Origin: an uncultured Parabacteroides sp.
Lineage (GTDB): Bacteria > Bacteroidota > Bacteroidia > Bacteroidales > Tannerellaceae
Assembly (NCBI GenBank): GCA_934718155.1
Contig: CAKUZF010000022.1
Coordinates: 1 to 41,749, forward strand
Length of the DNA stretch: 41,749 nt
Direction: 5' to 3'
Each line of letters opens with the position of its first letter. Position 1 is the stretch's first letter. Below, piece by piece: positions 14,103-22,827 of the stretch. The position numbers were made by a program, and so were the translations under genes. Under the pieces are notes generated by a model. That model ran no database searches and had not been told where the DNA came from. It saw nothing but the letters and a program-made list of their open reading frames with translations.

Positions 14103-15911
14103 TTAATTAACCTTGGTGCGCGTCACCGTGAAATCGCTTTGGTAATGCACGATGAAGAGGTTCGTGTTGATGAAGCCGCCCCAGTTGTTCACCCGGTTGA
14201 AGTCGAACCCCGTCTGGATACTTTGGTAATGAATCTTGTCGAGGTTGTTTTCGAAGTTCGATCCGTAGCGGCTGAGAGCGCTCAAGAAGAACATGCCCGT
14301 GTCGAACCCTAAGATGCCATACTTGGGGAAAGTGTTGATCAGCGACTTGCTATACCAATTCTTAAAGTTGTGATAGAACTGGTGCACCTCGTGCGAGAGG
14401 TTGTCGGCATAGAAGTTGCTATATATATAGGTGTTCAGCGCATAGAAGTCCTCCAGGCATTCGCGCGAGTAGGTCTGCCACTCGGGGTAGCCGAAGAGGC
14501 TGATCTGATAGGGAATCTTGTCTTCCTCGGCCAGTTCGGTCAGCATGCGCAGGGGGCCTTTGATCTTGTTGATCGCATCGAGCGAGGCGGAAGTGGGCAA
14601 CACGATGTTGCGCTTGTCGGGCAGGAGCAACGCCTCGATATCGGTGGCGAACGTTTGGCTGTCGTAGTTCATCTCCTTATAGGCTATTTTCTGCTCCTGC
14701 ATCTCCGATTTGAAGGCCTTGATGAAATCGGTTTTCACCTCCTTGTCGGGGATGTTCACCAAGACGATGTTGTCGTCTTTAAACAGGTCGCATCCTGCCA
14801 CGGCCGCCTTCGAATAGAGGTAGGAGTGGGGCGTGTTGACCTGGTAGACCTGTGCGTTTGAGAGCACATCATCGTTTTTCGAGGTGAACGGGATGACGTA
14901 TTTTATCTGGTGCTTTTGGGCAAAATCGGCGATCAACGCAATCTGGTCGTTCTGCACCGCACCGATAATCAGGTTGGCGTTGGCCAGCGCATCATCCTTC
15001 AAGTATTGCTTCACCTTTTCGGTGCCGCTTCCTGTGTCATAAACCGATAGCTCGACGGAGTGGCCTTGCTTACGGATGCTATCGACAGCCAGGAGCAGGC
15101 CCTCGTAATACTCCACGAAGCGAGCCGATGCGGCCGACTGGGGCTGCTGGTCGGCCTGGAAGGGCAGGAGCAGTGCCATCCTGATTCGATGGATCTGGTC
15201 GATGCGCTTTGGGGCGTTCAGCAGGGCGTTCACCTCGTGTTCGCTGGGTGCGGCCTGGGCCGTTGGTGCGGCACCCGCCTCACCGCTCGAGCCCGACGTG
15301 GCGGGGACCTGGATCACCATGCCCGCCCTCACGCCGTTACGCAGTTCGGGGTTGAGCGAAATCAGCTCGGTGCTTGACATGCCAAACTTGCGGCAGATGC
15401 GATAGAGCGTCTCCTTGCGCTCGACGGTGTAGGCGATGGTCTTGCCGCTTGGGGCTGTCGCCTTGGTCTGCTGCGTGCTGGCCTGAGCCGCGTCGCGAGC
15501 CTGCGGGATGCGTATCGTTTTGCCCTTCTGAAACGTTGAGGCCGAGAGGCCGGGGTTGGCGGCCACGATCTCGGTGGCAGGCACTTGATAGCGGATGGAG
15601 AGTGCGTAAAGCGTCTCCTTGCCTTGGATGGTGTGGTAGGTGTAGGGGTCGCTCGCCTTTGTCGAGGCGGCCTCCGAGGCGCTACGCTGTGGGATCCGCA
15701 AGGTGGCTCCCGCCTTGATGCCCTCTTTGCTACCGGGGTTCAGCTGGTAGATCTCGTCTACGCTAACCCCATACATGGTGGCGATGGCGTAAACCGTTTG
15801 TCCTCGTTCGATCGTATGAAAGAACTGTCCTTCACCTCTCTGTTGAGCTGAGCCCACCCAGCCTGTCAGACCTAACGCGCAGGTCAAAGCAAATATTCTG
15901 ATATTCTTCAT
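14103..15911 (-). CDS. LysM-domain protein with a periplasmic-binding-protein-like receptor domain
   Basis: The ATG at 15911 is preferred: the longer reading to 15923 needs a TTG start. This gives 602 residues with a signal peptide ending near GSA-Q. Three LysM domains follow (about 31-74, 92-136 and 159-203), each with the YAI/YAL/YRI...NP motifs that bind peptidoglycan. The remainder, about 240-600, is a type 1 periplasmic-binding fold like the leucine/isoleucine/valine receptor, with LLLPFQADQQ near its start. The protein is therefore wall-bound in the periplasm and may sense or organise wall material. It heads the run with the barrel, coiled-coil and symporter genes. Confidence 0.88.
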   Translation of the reverse strand: MKNIRIFALTCALGLTGWVGSAQQRGEGQFFHTIERGQTVYAIATMYGVSVDEIYQLNPGSKEGIKAGATLRIPQRSASEAASTKASDPYTYHTIQGKETLYALSIRYQVPATEIVAANPGLSASTFQKGKTIRIPQARDAAQASTQQTKATAPSGKTIAYTVERKETLYRICRKFGMSSTELISLNPELRNGVRAGMVIQVPATSGSSGEAGAAPTAQAAPSEHEVNALLNAPKRIDQIHRIRMALLLPFQADQQPQSAASARFVEYYEGLLLAVDSIRKQGHSVELSVYDTGSGTEKVKQYLKDDALANANLIIGAVQNDQIALIADFAQKHQIKYVIPFTSKNDDVLSNAQVYQVNTPHSYLYSKAAVAGCDLFKDDNIVLVNIPDKEVKTDFIKAFKSEMQEQKIAYKEMNYDSQTFATDIEALLLPDKRNIVLPTSASLDAINKIKGPLRMLTELAEEDKIPYQISLFGYPEWQTYSRECLEDFYALNTYIYSNFYADNLSHEVHQFYHNFKNWYSKSLINTFPKYGILGFDTGMFFLSALSRYGSNFENNLDKIHYQSIQTGFDFNRVNNWGGFINTNLFIVHYQSDFTVTRTKVN

Positions 15912-15944
15912 GCTTGTTGTCAAATCTTTTTTCTAATCGCACTG

Positions 15945-15952
15945 CAAAGATA
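15945..15952 (-). promoter_or_regulatory. -7 box of the LysM gene
   Basis: On the minus strand this reads TATCTTTG, an exact consensus match, 34 nt before the ATG at 15911. No convincing -33 TTTG is found at the standard distance. Confidence 0.5.
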
Positions 15953-15984
15953 GTGTAAAAATCAAATGAAAAATGTATATTCGC

Positions 15985-15997
15985 GTTTGAATCAAAC
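15985..15997. promoter_or_regulatory. Odd palindrome GTTTGA-A-TCAAAC
   Basis: Six-base arms around one central A lie 24 nt before the M16 start, in the gap between divergent genes. It may be an operator; there is no functional evidence. Confidence 0.3.
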
Positions 15998-16020
15998 AAC
16001 TCTTTTGAACGAGTTCCCTC

Positions 16021-18861
16021 ATGAGGACGCAGATATCGGAATCAGAATTTTTAAAAGTCAAGGAATATACGTTGCGTAATGGATTGACTATTTGGCTCAA
16101 CGAAGATCATAGCCAGTCGAAAATCTTTGGTGCCATTGTCGTGAAGGCCGGAGCGAGGGATTGTCCGAACACGGGTATCGCCCATTATTTTGAGCACATG
16201 ATGTTTAAGGGTACCGACAAGATCGGCACGATTGACTATGCGGCCGAGAAAGTCTTGCTTGACACGATCGCCGAGAAGTATGACTGCCTGGCCGAGACGA
16301 CCGACCCCCAACAGCGTGCCGCACTGCAGCAGGCCATCAACGACCTGAGCGTGAAAGCGGCCGAATATGTCATTCCGAACGAGTTCGACAGGCTGATCTC
16401 TCGCTTCGGAGGGACGAAACTCAACGCCGGAACATCCTACGATTATACGCTCTATTTCAACACCTTCTCGCCGCAATATATCGCACAGTGGGCGGAGATC
16501 AACAGCGAACGCCTGATGAACCCCGTGTTTCGCCTGTTTCAGAGCGAGCTGGAAACGGTGTATGAAGAGAAGAATATGTATGGCGACGAGATGGCCAGCA
16601 TGGCCGCCGAAAAGGTGATCGAACGCTATTTCTATCCCCACCCGTATGCCTATCCCATCATTGGCAGTGCCGAGAATCTGAAGAATCCCCGGCTGTCGGA
16701 GATGCGCCGCTTCTTCGAGCGATATTATGTGGCCTCCAACATGGGGCTCATCCTGAGCGGCGATTTCGACACGGAGGAGATCATGCCGATCCTCGAGGCC
16801 GCCTTCTCGCGTTTGCGCATGGGCAAGCCGCCTCGCAGGGAGGCTGTCGCCCTGCCTCCCTTCAACGGGAAGGAGAAGATAAAGGTGCGCGTGCCCCTGA
16901 CGTTCGTCAAGATGCTAGCCATGGCGTTCAGAGGCTTGCCGGCCAACCATCCCGACCAGGTGGCCCTAAACGTGGCGGTGGCCCTGCTGAATAACAGCAA
17001 TGGCACGGGCTTCCTTGACCGGTTAACCGTCGAGCACAAGGTGATGGGGGCTCTGGCCATCAACCAGAGCCTGAACGAGGCGGGGGTGCTTGCCCTGCTG
17101 GTCTTCCCTAAGTTCTTTTTCCAGACCTACGGGGCTGCCGAGAAGCTGGTGTGGAAACAGATCCGGCGCGTGCAGGCAGGAGACTTCAGCGAGGAGACCT
17201 TCCGTAGCCTGAAGCTGGAGCAGAAGCGTGAGTATGCCTCGAAGTTGGAGAATATCCAGTCGAGGGCCGACGTGATGATGCGCATCTTCTCGCAAGGGAA
17301 ACGTTGGTCGGACTACCTGGAGGAGGTGAACCATATCGACGCCTTGACGAAGGAGGACGTAGTGGCAGTGGCGCAGAGGTATTTCACGGAGAACTACCTG
17401 TTTGTGACCAAGGAGACGGGACGATACCCGAAGCTGTCATTGCCGAAGCCGCCCTATGCGCCCATCATCCCCAAGAACGCGGATGCCTCGTCAGACTACG
17501 TGAAGCACCTGGAAAAGCTCCCCGCCCGGGAGATGACGCCTCACTTCCTCGATTTCGCCCACGACGTGAAACGCCTGCCCCTCTCGAAGGAGGTGAACCT
17601 CTATGCGGTGGCCAATCCTGTGAACGACATTTTCTCGTTGACGCTCAACCACGGGATAGGGCGCTTGGAGCGGGCCGAGCTGGACAAGCTGACGGCCTAC
17701 CTGCCTTTGCTGGCGACCAAAAGCATGTCGTATGAGGCGTTCAGGGGCAAACTGCAAGAGCTGGGCAGCACCCTGCGTTTCGACACGACCGACAGTGATT
17801 TCCGCATCCAACTGAACGGGTTCGACACGCATTTCGAGGAGACGGTGCAACTCCTGGCCGAATTTATGCGACATGTCGAACCTGACGACAAACGGCTGCG
17901 CCAGCTGATCGACGAGGAGAAGGTGATCGAGAAGTCGCTTTTCAAGTCGGGCGACAGCCTGGCCGATATGCTGCTCGAAAAGGTGAGATACGACGCCCAG
18001 TCGCGCTACCTGACCAAACTGAGCCTGAGCGAGCTGAAGCATATGAAGGGGGCTGCGCTGGTCGAGGCGTTTCAGGATGCCCAACGCAGGGCGTGCGACG
18101 TGCACTATTGCGGCACGCTGCCCGAGCGGGAGGTAGCCCGCAAGTTGAGCGAGCTGTTGCCGCTGCAGGAGATACAGACACCCTCTTCGTGGTACCATGC
18201 GCGTCAGCTGCAACGGCCCGGTGAGCCGAAGGTCTATGTGCTTCATATGAAGGAGATGACCCAATGCGTGGTCTATGCCTACATGTATTTGGAGCCCCTG
18301 TCTGGACTGCGCGATTTCCACCTGTCGAGATTGTTCAGTTCTTATTTCGGCGGCGACATGTCGTCGATCATGTTTCAAGAGATCAGGGAGTTCCGCTCAT
18401 TCGCCTACCAGGTCAGCGCACGCTTAGCCCATCCGCCCCTGAACCAGGTGGAGCGTCCGGCCAGTTTCGTGATGCGATTGGCCACGCAGGCCGATAAGAC
18501 GGCCGACGCCATAGGGGTGCTGCAAGAGCTGGTGCGCAACATGCCTGAGCGGCCCGAGCGGCTGGAGAGCGTCAAGCGGTCGATACGCAACTGGGTGAAC
18601 AACGAGTATCCCTCCTGCCGTTCACTGTCGCTGAAAATCGCCCGGCTGATGCACGAGGGCTACCAAAGCGATCCGAACCGCGACTACCTGAAGGTGATCG
18701 AGCCGCTCAGGATGAGCGACATCATGGACTTCTACCAGCGGTGCATTCAAGAGGGGCATCTGGCGTATGCGATCGTGGGCAACACGAAACAGATGGATTT
18801 AAAACGCTTGGCTCGCTTCGGAGAGATCGTACAAATGAAGAAAAAAGATATTTATCGATAG
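16021..18861 (+). CDS. M16 family zinc metallopeptidase (insulinase/pitrilysin type)
   Basis: This 946-residue peptidase has the inverted zinc motif H55-Y-F-E58-H59 (HYFEHMMFKGT), with the downstream metal-binding Glu within ELETVYEEKN (about 176-184). The length fits pitrilysin-like enzymes with an active N-terminal half and an inactive C-terminal half, the latter about 500-940. No signal peptide is visible, so it is probably cytoplasmic and degrades short peptides. An insertion of roughly 35 residues lies between the zinc motif and the Glu. The stop TAG is immediately followed by the ATG of the DUF4268 gene, so the two are coupled. Confidence 0.92.
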   Translation: MRTQISESEFLKVKEYTLRNGLTIWLNEDHSQSKIFGAIVVKAGARDCPNTGIAHYFEHMMFKGTDKIGTIDYAAEKVLLDTIAEKYDCLAETTDPQQRAALQQAINDLSVKAAEYVIPNEFDRLISRFGGTKLNAGTSYDYTLYFNTFSPQYIAQWAEINSERLMNPVFRLFQSELETVYEEKNMYGDEMASMAAEKVIERYFYPHPYAYPIIGSAENLKNPRLSEMRRFFERYYVASNMGLILSGDFDTEEIMPILEAAFSRLRMGKPPRREAVALPPFNGKEKIKVRVPLTFVKMLAMAFRGLPANHPDQVALNVAVALLNNSNGTGFLDRLTVEHKVMGALAINQSLNEAGVLALLVFPKFFFQTYGAAEKLVWKQIRRVQAGDFSEETFRSLKLEQKREYASKLENIQSRADVMMRIFSQGKRWSDYLEEVNHIDALTKEDVVAVAQRYFTENYLFVTKETGRYPKLSLPKPPYAPIIPKNADASSDYVKHLEKLPAREMTPHFLDFAHDVKRLPLSKEVNLYAVANPVNDIFSLTLNHGIGRLERAELDKLTAYLPLLATKSMSYEAFRGKLQELGSTLRFDTTDSDFRIQLNGFDTHFEETVQLLAEFMRHVEPDDKRLRQLIDEEKVIEKSLFKSGDSLADMLLEKVRYDAQSRYLTKLSLSELKHMKGAALVEAFQDAQRRACDVHYCGTLPEREVARKLSELLPLQEIQTPSSWYHARQLQRPGEPKVYVLHMKEMTQCVVYAYMYLEPLSGLRDFHLSRLFSSYFGGDMSSIMFQEIREFRSFAYQVSARLAHPPLNQVERPASFVMRLATQADKTADAIGVLQELVRNMPERPERLESVKRSIRNWVNNEYPSCRSLSLKIARLMHEGYQSDPNRDYLKVIEPLRMSDIMDFYQRCIQEGHLAYAIVGNTKQMDLKRLARFGEIVQMKKKDIYR

Positions 18862-19326
18862 ATGTATAGCAAAGAAGAGCTGAAAAGGTTGAAACTGGAG
18901 TTTTGGGAGAGTTTCGCGGCTTACTGCGAAGTGCAACCCTACCTGCGGCGACGGCGTAAGATATGGACTTTGTATAACACAAAGGTGAAAGGCGTTGAGA
19001 TGAAGTTCGACGCCAACCGAAAGGGGGCCTACGTGATCCTGGAGGTGAACCATCGCAATGAGGCCGATCGCCTTGAGATGTTTGAGAAGCTGACCTGGTA
19101 TAAAGAGCAGATCGAGCAGGACCTTCCCGAAGAGCTGATTTGGGACATCTGCTTCATCCGTGAAAACGGTGAGCAGGTGGCGCGCATCTATGCGGCCAAA
19201 GAGGGACTTGATTTGCACCGCCGAACCGATTGGGGCGAGATGTTCAGCTTCATGGCGACAAAGATGTATCTGCTCGAACGCAATTTCATGGCGATCGCCG
19301 AATATTTGCGTTTCGACGAGGCATAG
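18862..19326 (+). CDS. DUF4268 domain protein
   Basis: This 154-residue stand-alone DUF4268 protein has the typical LKLEFWESFAAYCEV start and the IWTLYNTKVKGVEMKFDA and WDICFIRENG segments. The domain also occurs at the end of restriction-related proteins and is thought to have a nuclease-like fold; I see no clear catalytic triad here. The gene begins directly at the stop of the M16 gene with no spacer, and the M1 aminopeptidase follows 33 nt later. Function unknown; the constant pairing with a peptidase gene cannot be judged from one window. Confidence 0.85.
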   Translation: MYSKEELKRLKLEFWESFAAYCEVQPYLRRRRKIWTLYNTKVKGVEMKFDANRKGAYVILEVNHRNEADRLEMFEKLTWYKEQIEQDLPEELIWDICFIRENGEQVARIYAAKEGLDLHRRTDWGEMFSFMATKMYLLERNFMAIAEYLRFDEA

Positions 19327-19359
19327 TTTTTTTTTGACATAGAAACATAGAAGAATTAT

Positions 19360-21891
19360 ATGAACTGGAGATTTTGGATAGGAGGTTGCTTGCTCATCGG
19401 CGGAATGGCTTGCCAACCGGGTCAGGTGGATCAACAACAAGCATTGACCGTTCCGGGTGTTAGCCTGGAGCTGGCCAATTTCCGCAAGGCGAATTATAGC
19501 GATGTGCGCTATCTGCTTCGCTTCTCTATTCCCGAGCTGAAACAGCAGCCTGTCGAGGGCGTGGCGCAGATTGCGTTCCGAATCAGCGAGCCTCACCCCT
19601 TGATACTCGATTTCAGGGGCGACTCGCTTCAGGTTCATCAGGTGAGACTCAACGGCAAAGCGGTGGATTACACCGTGAAGGATGAGCACATCCTTATTGA
19701 TAAGGAGCGGGTTGCCGCAGGCGAGAACCGAGTGGATATCCAATTTACCCCCGCCGACCAGTCGCTCAATCGCAGGGATGAGTTCCTTTACACACTGCTC
19801 GTGCCCGACAGGGCACGCACGCTGTTTCCCTGCTTCGACCAACCCAACATGAAGTCTACCTTCACGTTGGCCCTGGAGGTACCCGCCAGCTGGCAAGCGG
19901 TTGCCAACGGTGCCGTGGAGGATGTGGATAGCCTCTCGATCTCCAACCGACATTTGATCCGGTTCAAGCCAACGGAGCCACTGAGCACCTATCTGTTCTC
20001 TTTTGTGGCAGGCCGTTTGCAGAAGGAGCAATTCGAGCGGGATGGCCGCACGATTGCGATCTATCACCGAGAGACCGATCCAGCTAAGGCGGCCCAATGC
20101 CCCGCCATTGCCGAGGAGGTGTTCGATGCGTTGGCTTGGCAGGCCGACTTCACGGGAGTGGACTATCCCTTCATGAAATACGACCTGATTATCCTGCCTG
20201 GTTTCCAATATGGCGGCATGGAGCACACGGGGGCGACTCTGTATGCTGATCGGCGCATGTTCCTCAACTCGCATCCCACGCTGAATGAGCGCTTGGGGCG
20301 CAGCCAGCTAATTGCACACGAGACCTCGCACATGTGGTTTGGCGACTATGTGACGATGAACTGGTTTAATGACGTTTGGACCAAAGAGGTCTTCGCTAAC
20401 TATTTCGCCTCGCGCATCGTGAGTCCACATTATCCAGAGATCAACCATCGGTTGAACTTCATACGCGACTATCTTCCAGCTTCCTATGCGGAGGATCGCA
20501 CGTTGGGCGCAAACCCGATACAGCAGGATCTGGACAACCTGCGCAATGCGGGGCTGGTGTATGGCAACATCATCTACGACAAATCTCCGGTGGTCATGGA
20601 GATGCTTGTCCGTGTGCTGGGCGAAGAGGCCTTTCGGGAAGGCATTCAAACCTACGTGCGAAAGTTTGCCTATGGCAACGCTACGTGGGATGAGTTGATC
20701 GACATCTTGGACAGACTGACCGACGTAGATCTGAAGAGCTGGAGCCAAGCGTGGGTAGGAGAGAAGGGTATGCCCGAAATCGAGGCGACCATAGAGGGCG
20801 ACGAACTGGTTGTGCGTCAGCGTGATGCTTTCGGGAGAGGACTGATCTGGCCGCAGCAGCTTGCCTACAGGGTGGCTGGCGAAAACGAGAGCCGACTTGT
20901 GGAACTGAACAGCGATGCAGCAGAGGTTCGCGTGAAACATGGCTTAAAAGAGAGCCCCTTGCGTGTCTTGCCCAATGTAGACGGGCGGGGGTATGGTTTC
21001 TTCCGTTTAGACGAGGCCATGGCCCAGCATTGCTGGGAAACGTTGGCTTCTTCAGACGATGAGGTGCTTCGAGGCTCGTTGCTGATCACGCTGTTCGAGA
21101 ACTTGCGGCGTAAGGCTATCGCTCCCGAGGCATTCCGCTCGTTGCTGCTGTCCTATCTACCTAAGGAGCAGAATCCGCTGCTTTTCTCGATGGCTTTAGG
21201 CAATTTAGGTAACTGTCAGAGCCTGTTCGCAATGGATTCGGAGCCTGTTGAAGAGGCTCTTTGGCAGATGGTTATGACTGATGCCGACGATTCGCGATGC
21301 CTGCAGGCATTCCGCTTATATCGCAGTGTGGCACACTCGCCCCAAGCGATCGATCGGCTCTATGCCATCTGGGAAAAACAGCAAGCACCCCAATCGTGTC
21401 ACCTGAGCGAAAGCGACTACATCTCCTTGTCATACAAGTTGGCCATCCACAAGCCAGCTCAAGCCAACCAGATCGTAGACAGCCAGCTGAAGCGCATAAA
21501 AAATCCGGATCGGCAGAAGGAATATCGATTCATTTCGCCTGCCGTATCGCCCGACAAGGCGGTGAGAGATAGTGTGTTCCAGTCGTTGCTGATCGCCGAG
21601 AATCGCCGTGTGGAGCCTTGTGCAGCATCGGCGCTCTCGTTGCTAAACAGCGCTGAGCGCCAGCGTGAATCGATGGATTATATCCGTCCTGGCTTAGACG
21701 TGCTGCAGGAGGTGCAACGCACGGGCGACATTTTCTTCCCAACAAACTGGTTGAGAGCTTTGCTGAGCGGGCATCACTCGGCGGAAGCCAAACAGATGGT
21801 GGATCAATTCTTCGCCGATCATCCTGACTATCCAGCTAAACTATCAAACAAGATCAGGCAGCAATCCGATCATCTGAGATTGGCGGAATAA
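19360..21891 (+). CDS. M1 family aminopeptidase, lipoprotein
   Basis: This 843-residue protein has a type II signal peptide with lipobox GMAC (Cys18), so it should be membrane-anchored outside the cytoplasm. The M1 signature is complete: GGMEH (285-289) binds the peptide N-terminus, and the zinc ligands are H320, H324 and E343 in HETSH plus 18 residues plus E. The fragment WTKEVFANYF replaces the common WLNEGFA. An N-terminal beta domain (about 35-240) and a C-terminal helical domain (about 540-843) flank the catalytic core. It probably trims peptides for uptake in an amino-acid-fermenting lifestyle. A hairpin follows the gene. Confidence 0.94.
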   Translation: MNWRFWIGGCLLIGGMACQPGQVDQQQALTVPGVSLELANFRKANYSDVRYLLRFSIPELKQQPVEGVAQIAFRISEPHPLILDFRGDSLQVHQVRLNGKAVDYTVKDEHILIDKERVAAGENRVDIQFTPADQSLNRRDEFLYTLLVPDRARTLFPCFDQPNMKSTFTLALEVPASWQAVANGAVEDVDSLSISNRHLIRFKPTEPLSTYLFSFVAGRLQKEQFERDGRTIAIYHRETDPAKAAQCPAIAEEVFDALAWQADFTGVDYPFMKYDLIILPGFQYGGMEHTGATLYADRRMFLNSHPTLNERLGRSQLIAHETSHMWFGDYVTMNWFNDVWTKEVFANYFASRIVSPHYPEINHRLNFIRDYLPASYAEDRTLGANPIQQDLDNLRNAGLVYGNIIYDKSPVVMEMLVRVLGEEAFREGIQTYVRKFAYGNATWDELIDILDRLTDVDLKSWSQAWVGEKGMPEIEATIEGDELVVRQRDAFGRGLIWPQQLAYRVAGENESRLVELNSDAAEVRVKHGLKESPLRVLPNVDGRGYGFFRLDEAMAQHCWETLASSDDEVLRGSLLITLFENLRRKAIAPEAFRSLLLSYLPKEQNPLLFSMALGNLGNCQSLFAMDSEPVEEALWQMVMTDADDSRCLQAFRLYRSVAHSPQAIDRLYAIWEKQQAPQSCHLSESDYISLSYKLAIHKPAQANQIVDSQLKRIKNPDRQKEYRFISPAVSPDKAVRDSVFQSLLIAENRRVEPCAASALSLLNSAERQRESMDYIRPGLDVLQEVQRTGDIFFPTNWLRALLSGHHSAEAKQMVDQFFADHPDYPAKLSNKIRQQSDHLRLAE

Positions 21892-21907
21892 AATAAGATT
21901 CCTCTAT

Positions 21908-21946
21908 GTCGGACCTGATGTAGCGTTTTGCGATATCAGGTCCGAC
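21908..21946. terminator. Hairpin after the M1 peptidase gene
   Basis: GTCGGACCTGAT (21908-21919) pairs with ATCAGGTCCGAC (21935-21946); the inner part is GTAGCG-TTT-TGCGA. The stem is strong and 16 nt past the stop, but no T-tract follows, so termination efficiency is uncertain. Its apex, including an A-G mismatch, matches that of the terminator at 10049. Confidence 0.6.
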
Positions 21947-22023
21947 TCGGTGACTCACCAAACCAGTCAAATAAAAGAACGCATATTTTCCATAATTACG
22001 ATTATGTTTAATAGTATATTCGA

Positions 22024-22054
22024 GATGTAATACGAATGTAATACCTATTACATC
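22024..22054 (+). promoter_or_regulatory. Candidate response-regulator binding site
   Basis: ATGTAATAC occurs at 22025-22033 and again at 22036-22044, an 11-bp period, which is one helical turn. GATGTAATA (22024-22032) is also the inverted repeat of TATTACATC (22046-22054). Regulators of the OmpR/PhoB family typically bind tandem half-sites spaced 11 bp apart. The site lies 54-84 nt before the regulator gene itself, so autoregulation is likely; inference. Confidence 0.5.
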
Positions 22055-22065
22055 ACAAAGCAACA

Positions 22066-22083
22066 GCAAAGGCTGACCTTTGC
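22066..22083 (+). promoter_or_regulatory. Perfect stem GCAAAGG-CTGA-CCTTTGC in the leader
   Basis: Seven-base arms and a four-base loop end 24 nt before the response-regulator ATG. It may be an operator or an RNA hairpin close to the ribosome-binding region. Confidence 0.45.
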
Positions 22084-22107
22084 GTCGAAAATAAAAATTG
22101 AATAAAA

Positions 22108-22803
22108 ATGGAGACTTCAACGAAACAACGCATTCTGGTGGTTGACGACGAAGAGGATCTTTGCGAGATCCTGCGCTTCAACTTGGAAATAGATGGCTAC
22201 GAAGTGAACGTGGCGTACAGTGCCGAAGAGGCGCTTCAATTGGAGCTGCCTTCCTATCATTTGATTTTACTCGACGTGATGATGGGCGAAATCTCGGGGT
22301 TCAAAATGGCCCGGATGTTGCGGCAAGACCCACTGACCTCTCAGATTCCGATCATCTTCCTCACGGCAAAAGACACGGAGAACGACCAACTGACAGGCTT
22401 CAATCTAGGTGCGGACGACTATATATCTAAACCATTCTCGATCAAACAGGTAGCTGCCCGTGTAAAAGCCGTGCTGAGGCGCACGTATGCGGTCAAGGAG
22501 GAGCAAAAGGAAGAACTCCTCGCCTACGAGACGCTGCAAATGGACACGCGCCGCATCAAGACCACGGTGGATGGCGAAGAAGTGGCACTGACCAAAAAGG
22601 AGTTTGAGATTCTGAAACTGCTCTTGGAGCATCGGGGCGATGTGTTCTCGAGAGAAGAGATCCTCTCTCGCGTGTGGAATGACGAGGTGTATGTGCTGGA
22701 TCGCACGATCGATGTCAACATTACTCGCCTGCGCAAAAAGATAGGTCGCTATGGCAAGAACATCGTCACCCGCCTTGGCTTCGGCTATTGCTTTGAGTGC
22801 TAA
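22108..22803 (+). CDS. OmpR/PhoB-family response regulator
   Basis: This 231-residue regulator has a receiver domain (8-122) with acidic pair D13/D14, phosphorylation site D56 (HLILLD), T86 and K88 in FLTAK. A winged-helix DNA-binding domain follows (about 132-230), with the VALTKKEFEILKLL helix and the recognition region VLDRTIDVNITRLRKKIG. It is the output half of a two-component pair with the kinase gene 24 nt downstream. The sequence is of PhoB/PhoP type; it does not look like RprY as I recall it. Tandem 11-bp repeats upstream suggest self-regulation. Target genes are unknown; the envelope peptidases upstream are only neighbours. Confidence 0.94.
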   Translation: METSTKQRILVVDDEEDLCEILRFNLEIDGYEVNVAYSAEEALQLELPSYHLILLDVMMGEISGFKMARMLRQDPLTSQIPIIFLTAKDTENDQLTGFNLGADDYISKPFSIKQVAARVKAVLRRTYAVKEEQKEELLAYETLQMDTRRIKTTVDGEEVALTKKEFEILKLLLEHRGDVFSREEILSRVWNDEVYVLDRTIDVNITRLRKKIGRYGKNIVTRLGFGYCFEC

Positions 22804-22827
22804 TTCAAACCAAAAAGATCCATCAAT

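Noticed and set aside
15912..15923. Longer start for the LysM gene at 15923
   Set aside because: The codon is TTG; the ATG at 15911 begins a normal signal peptide.
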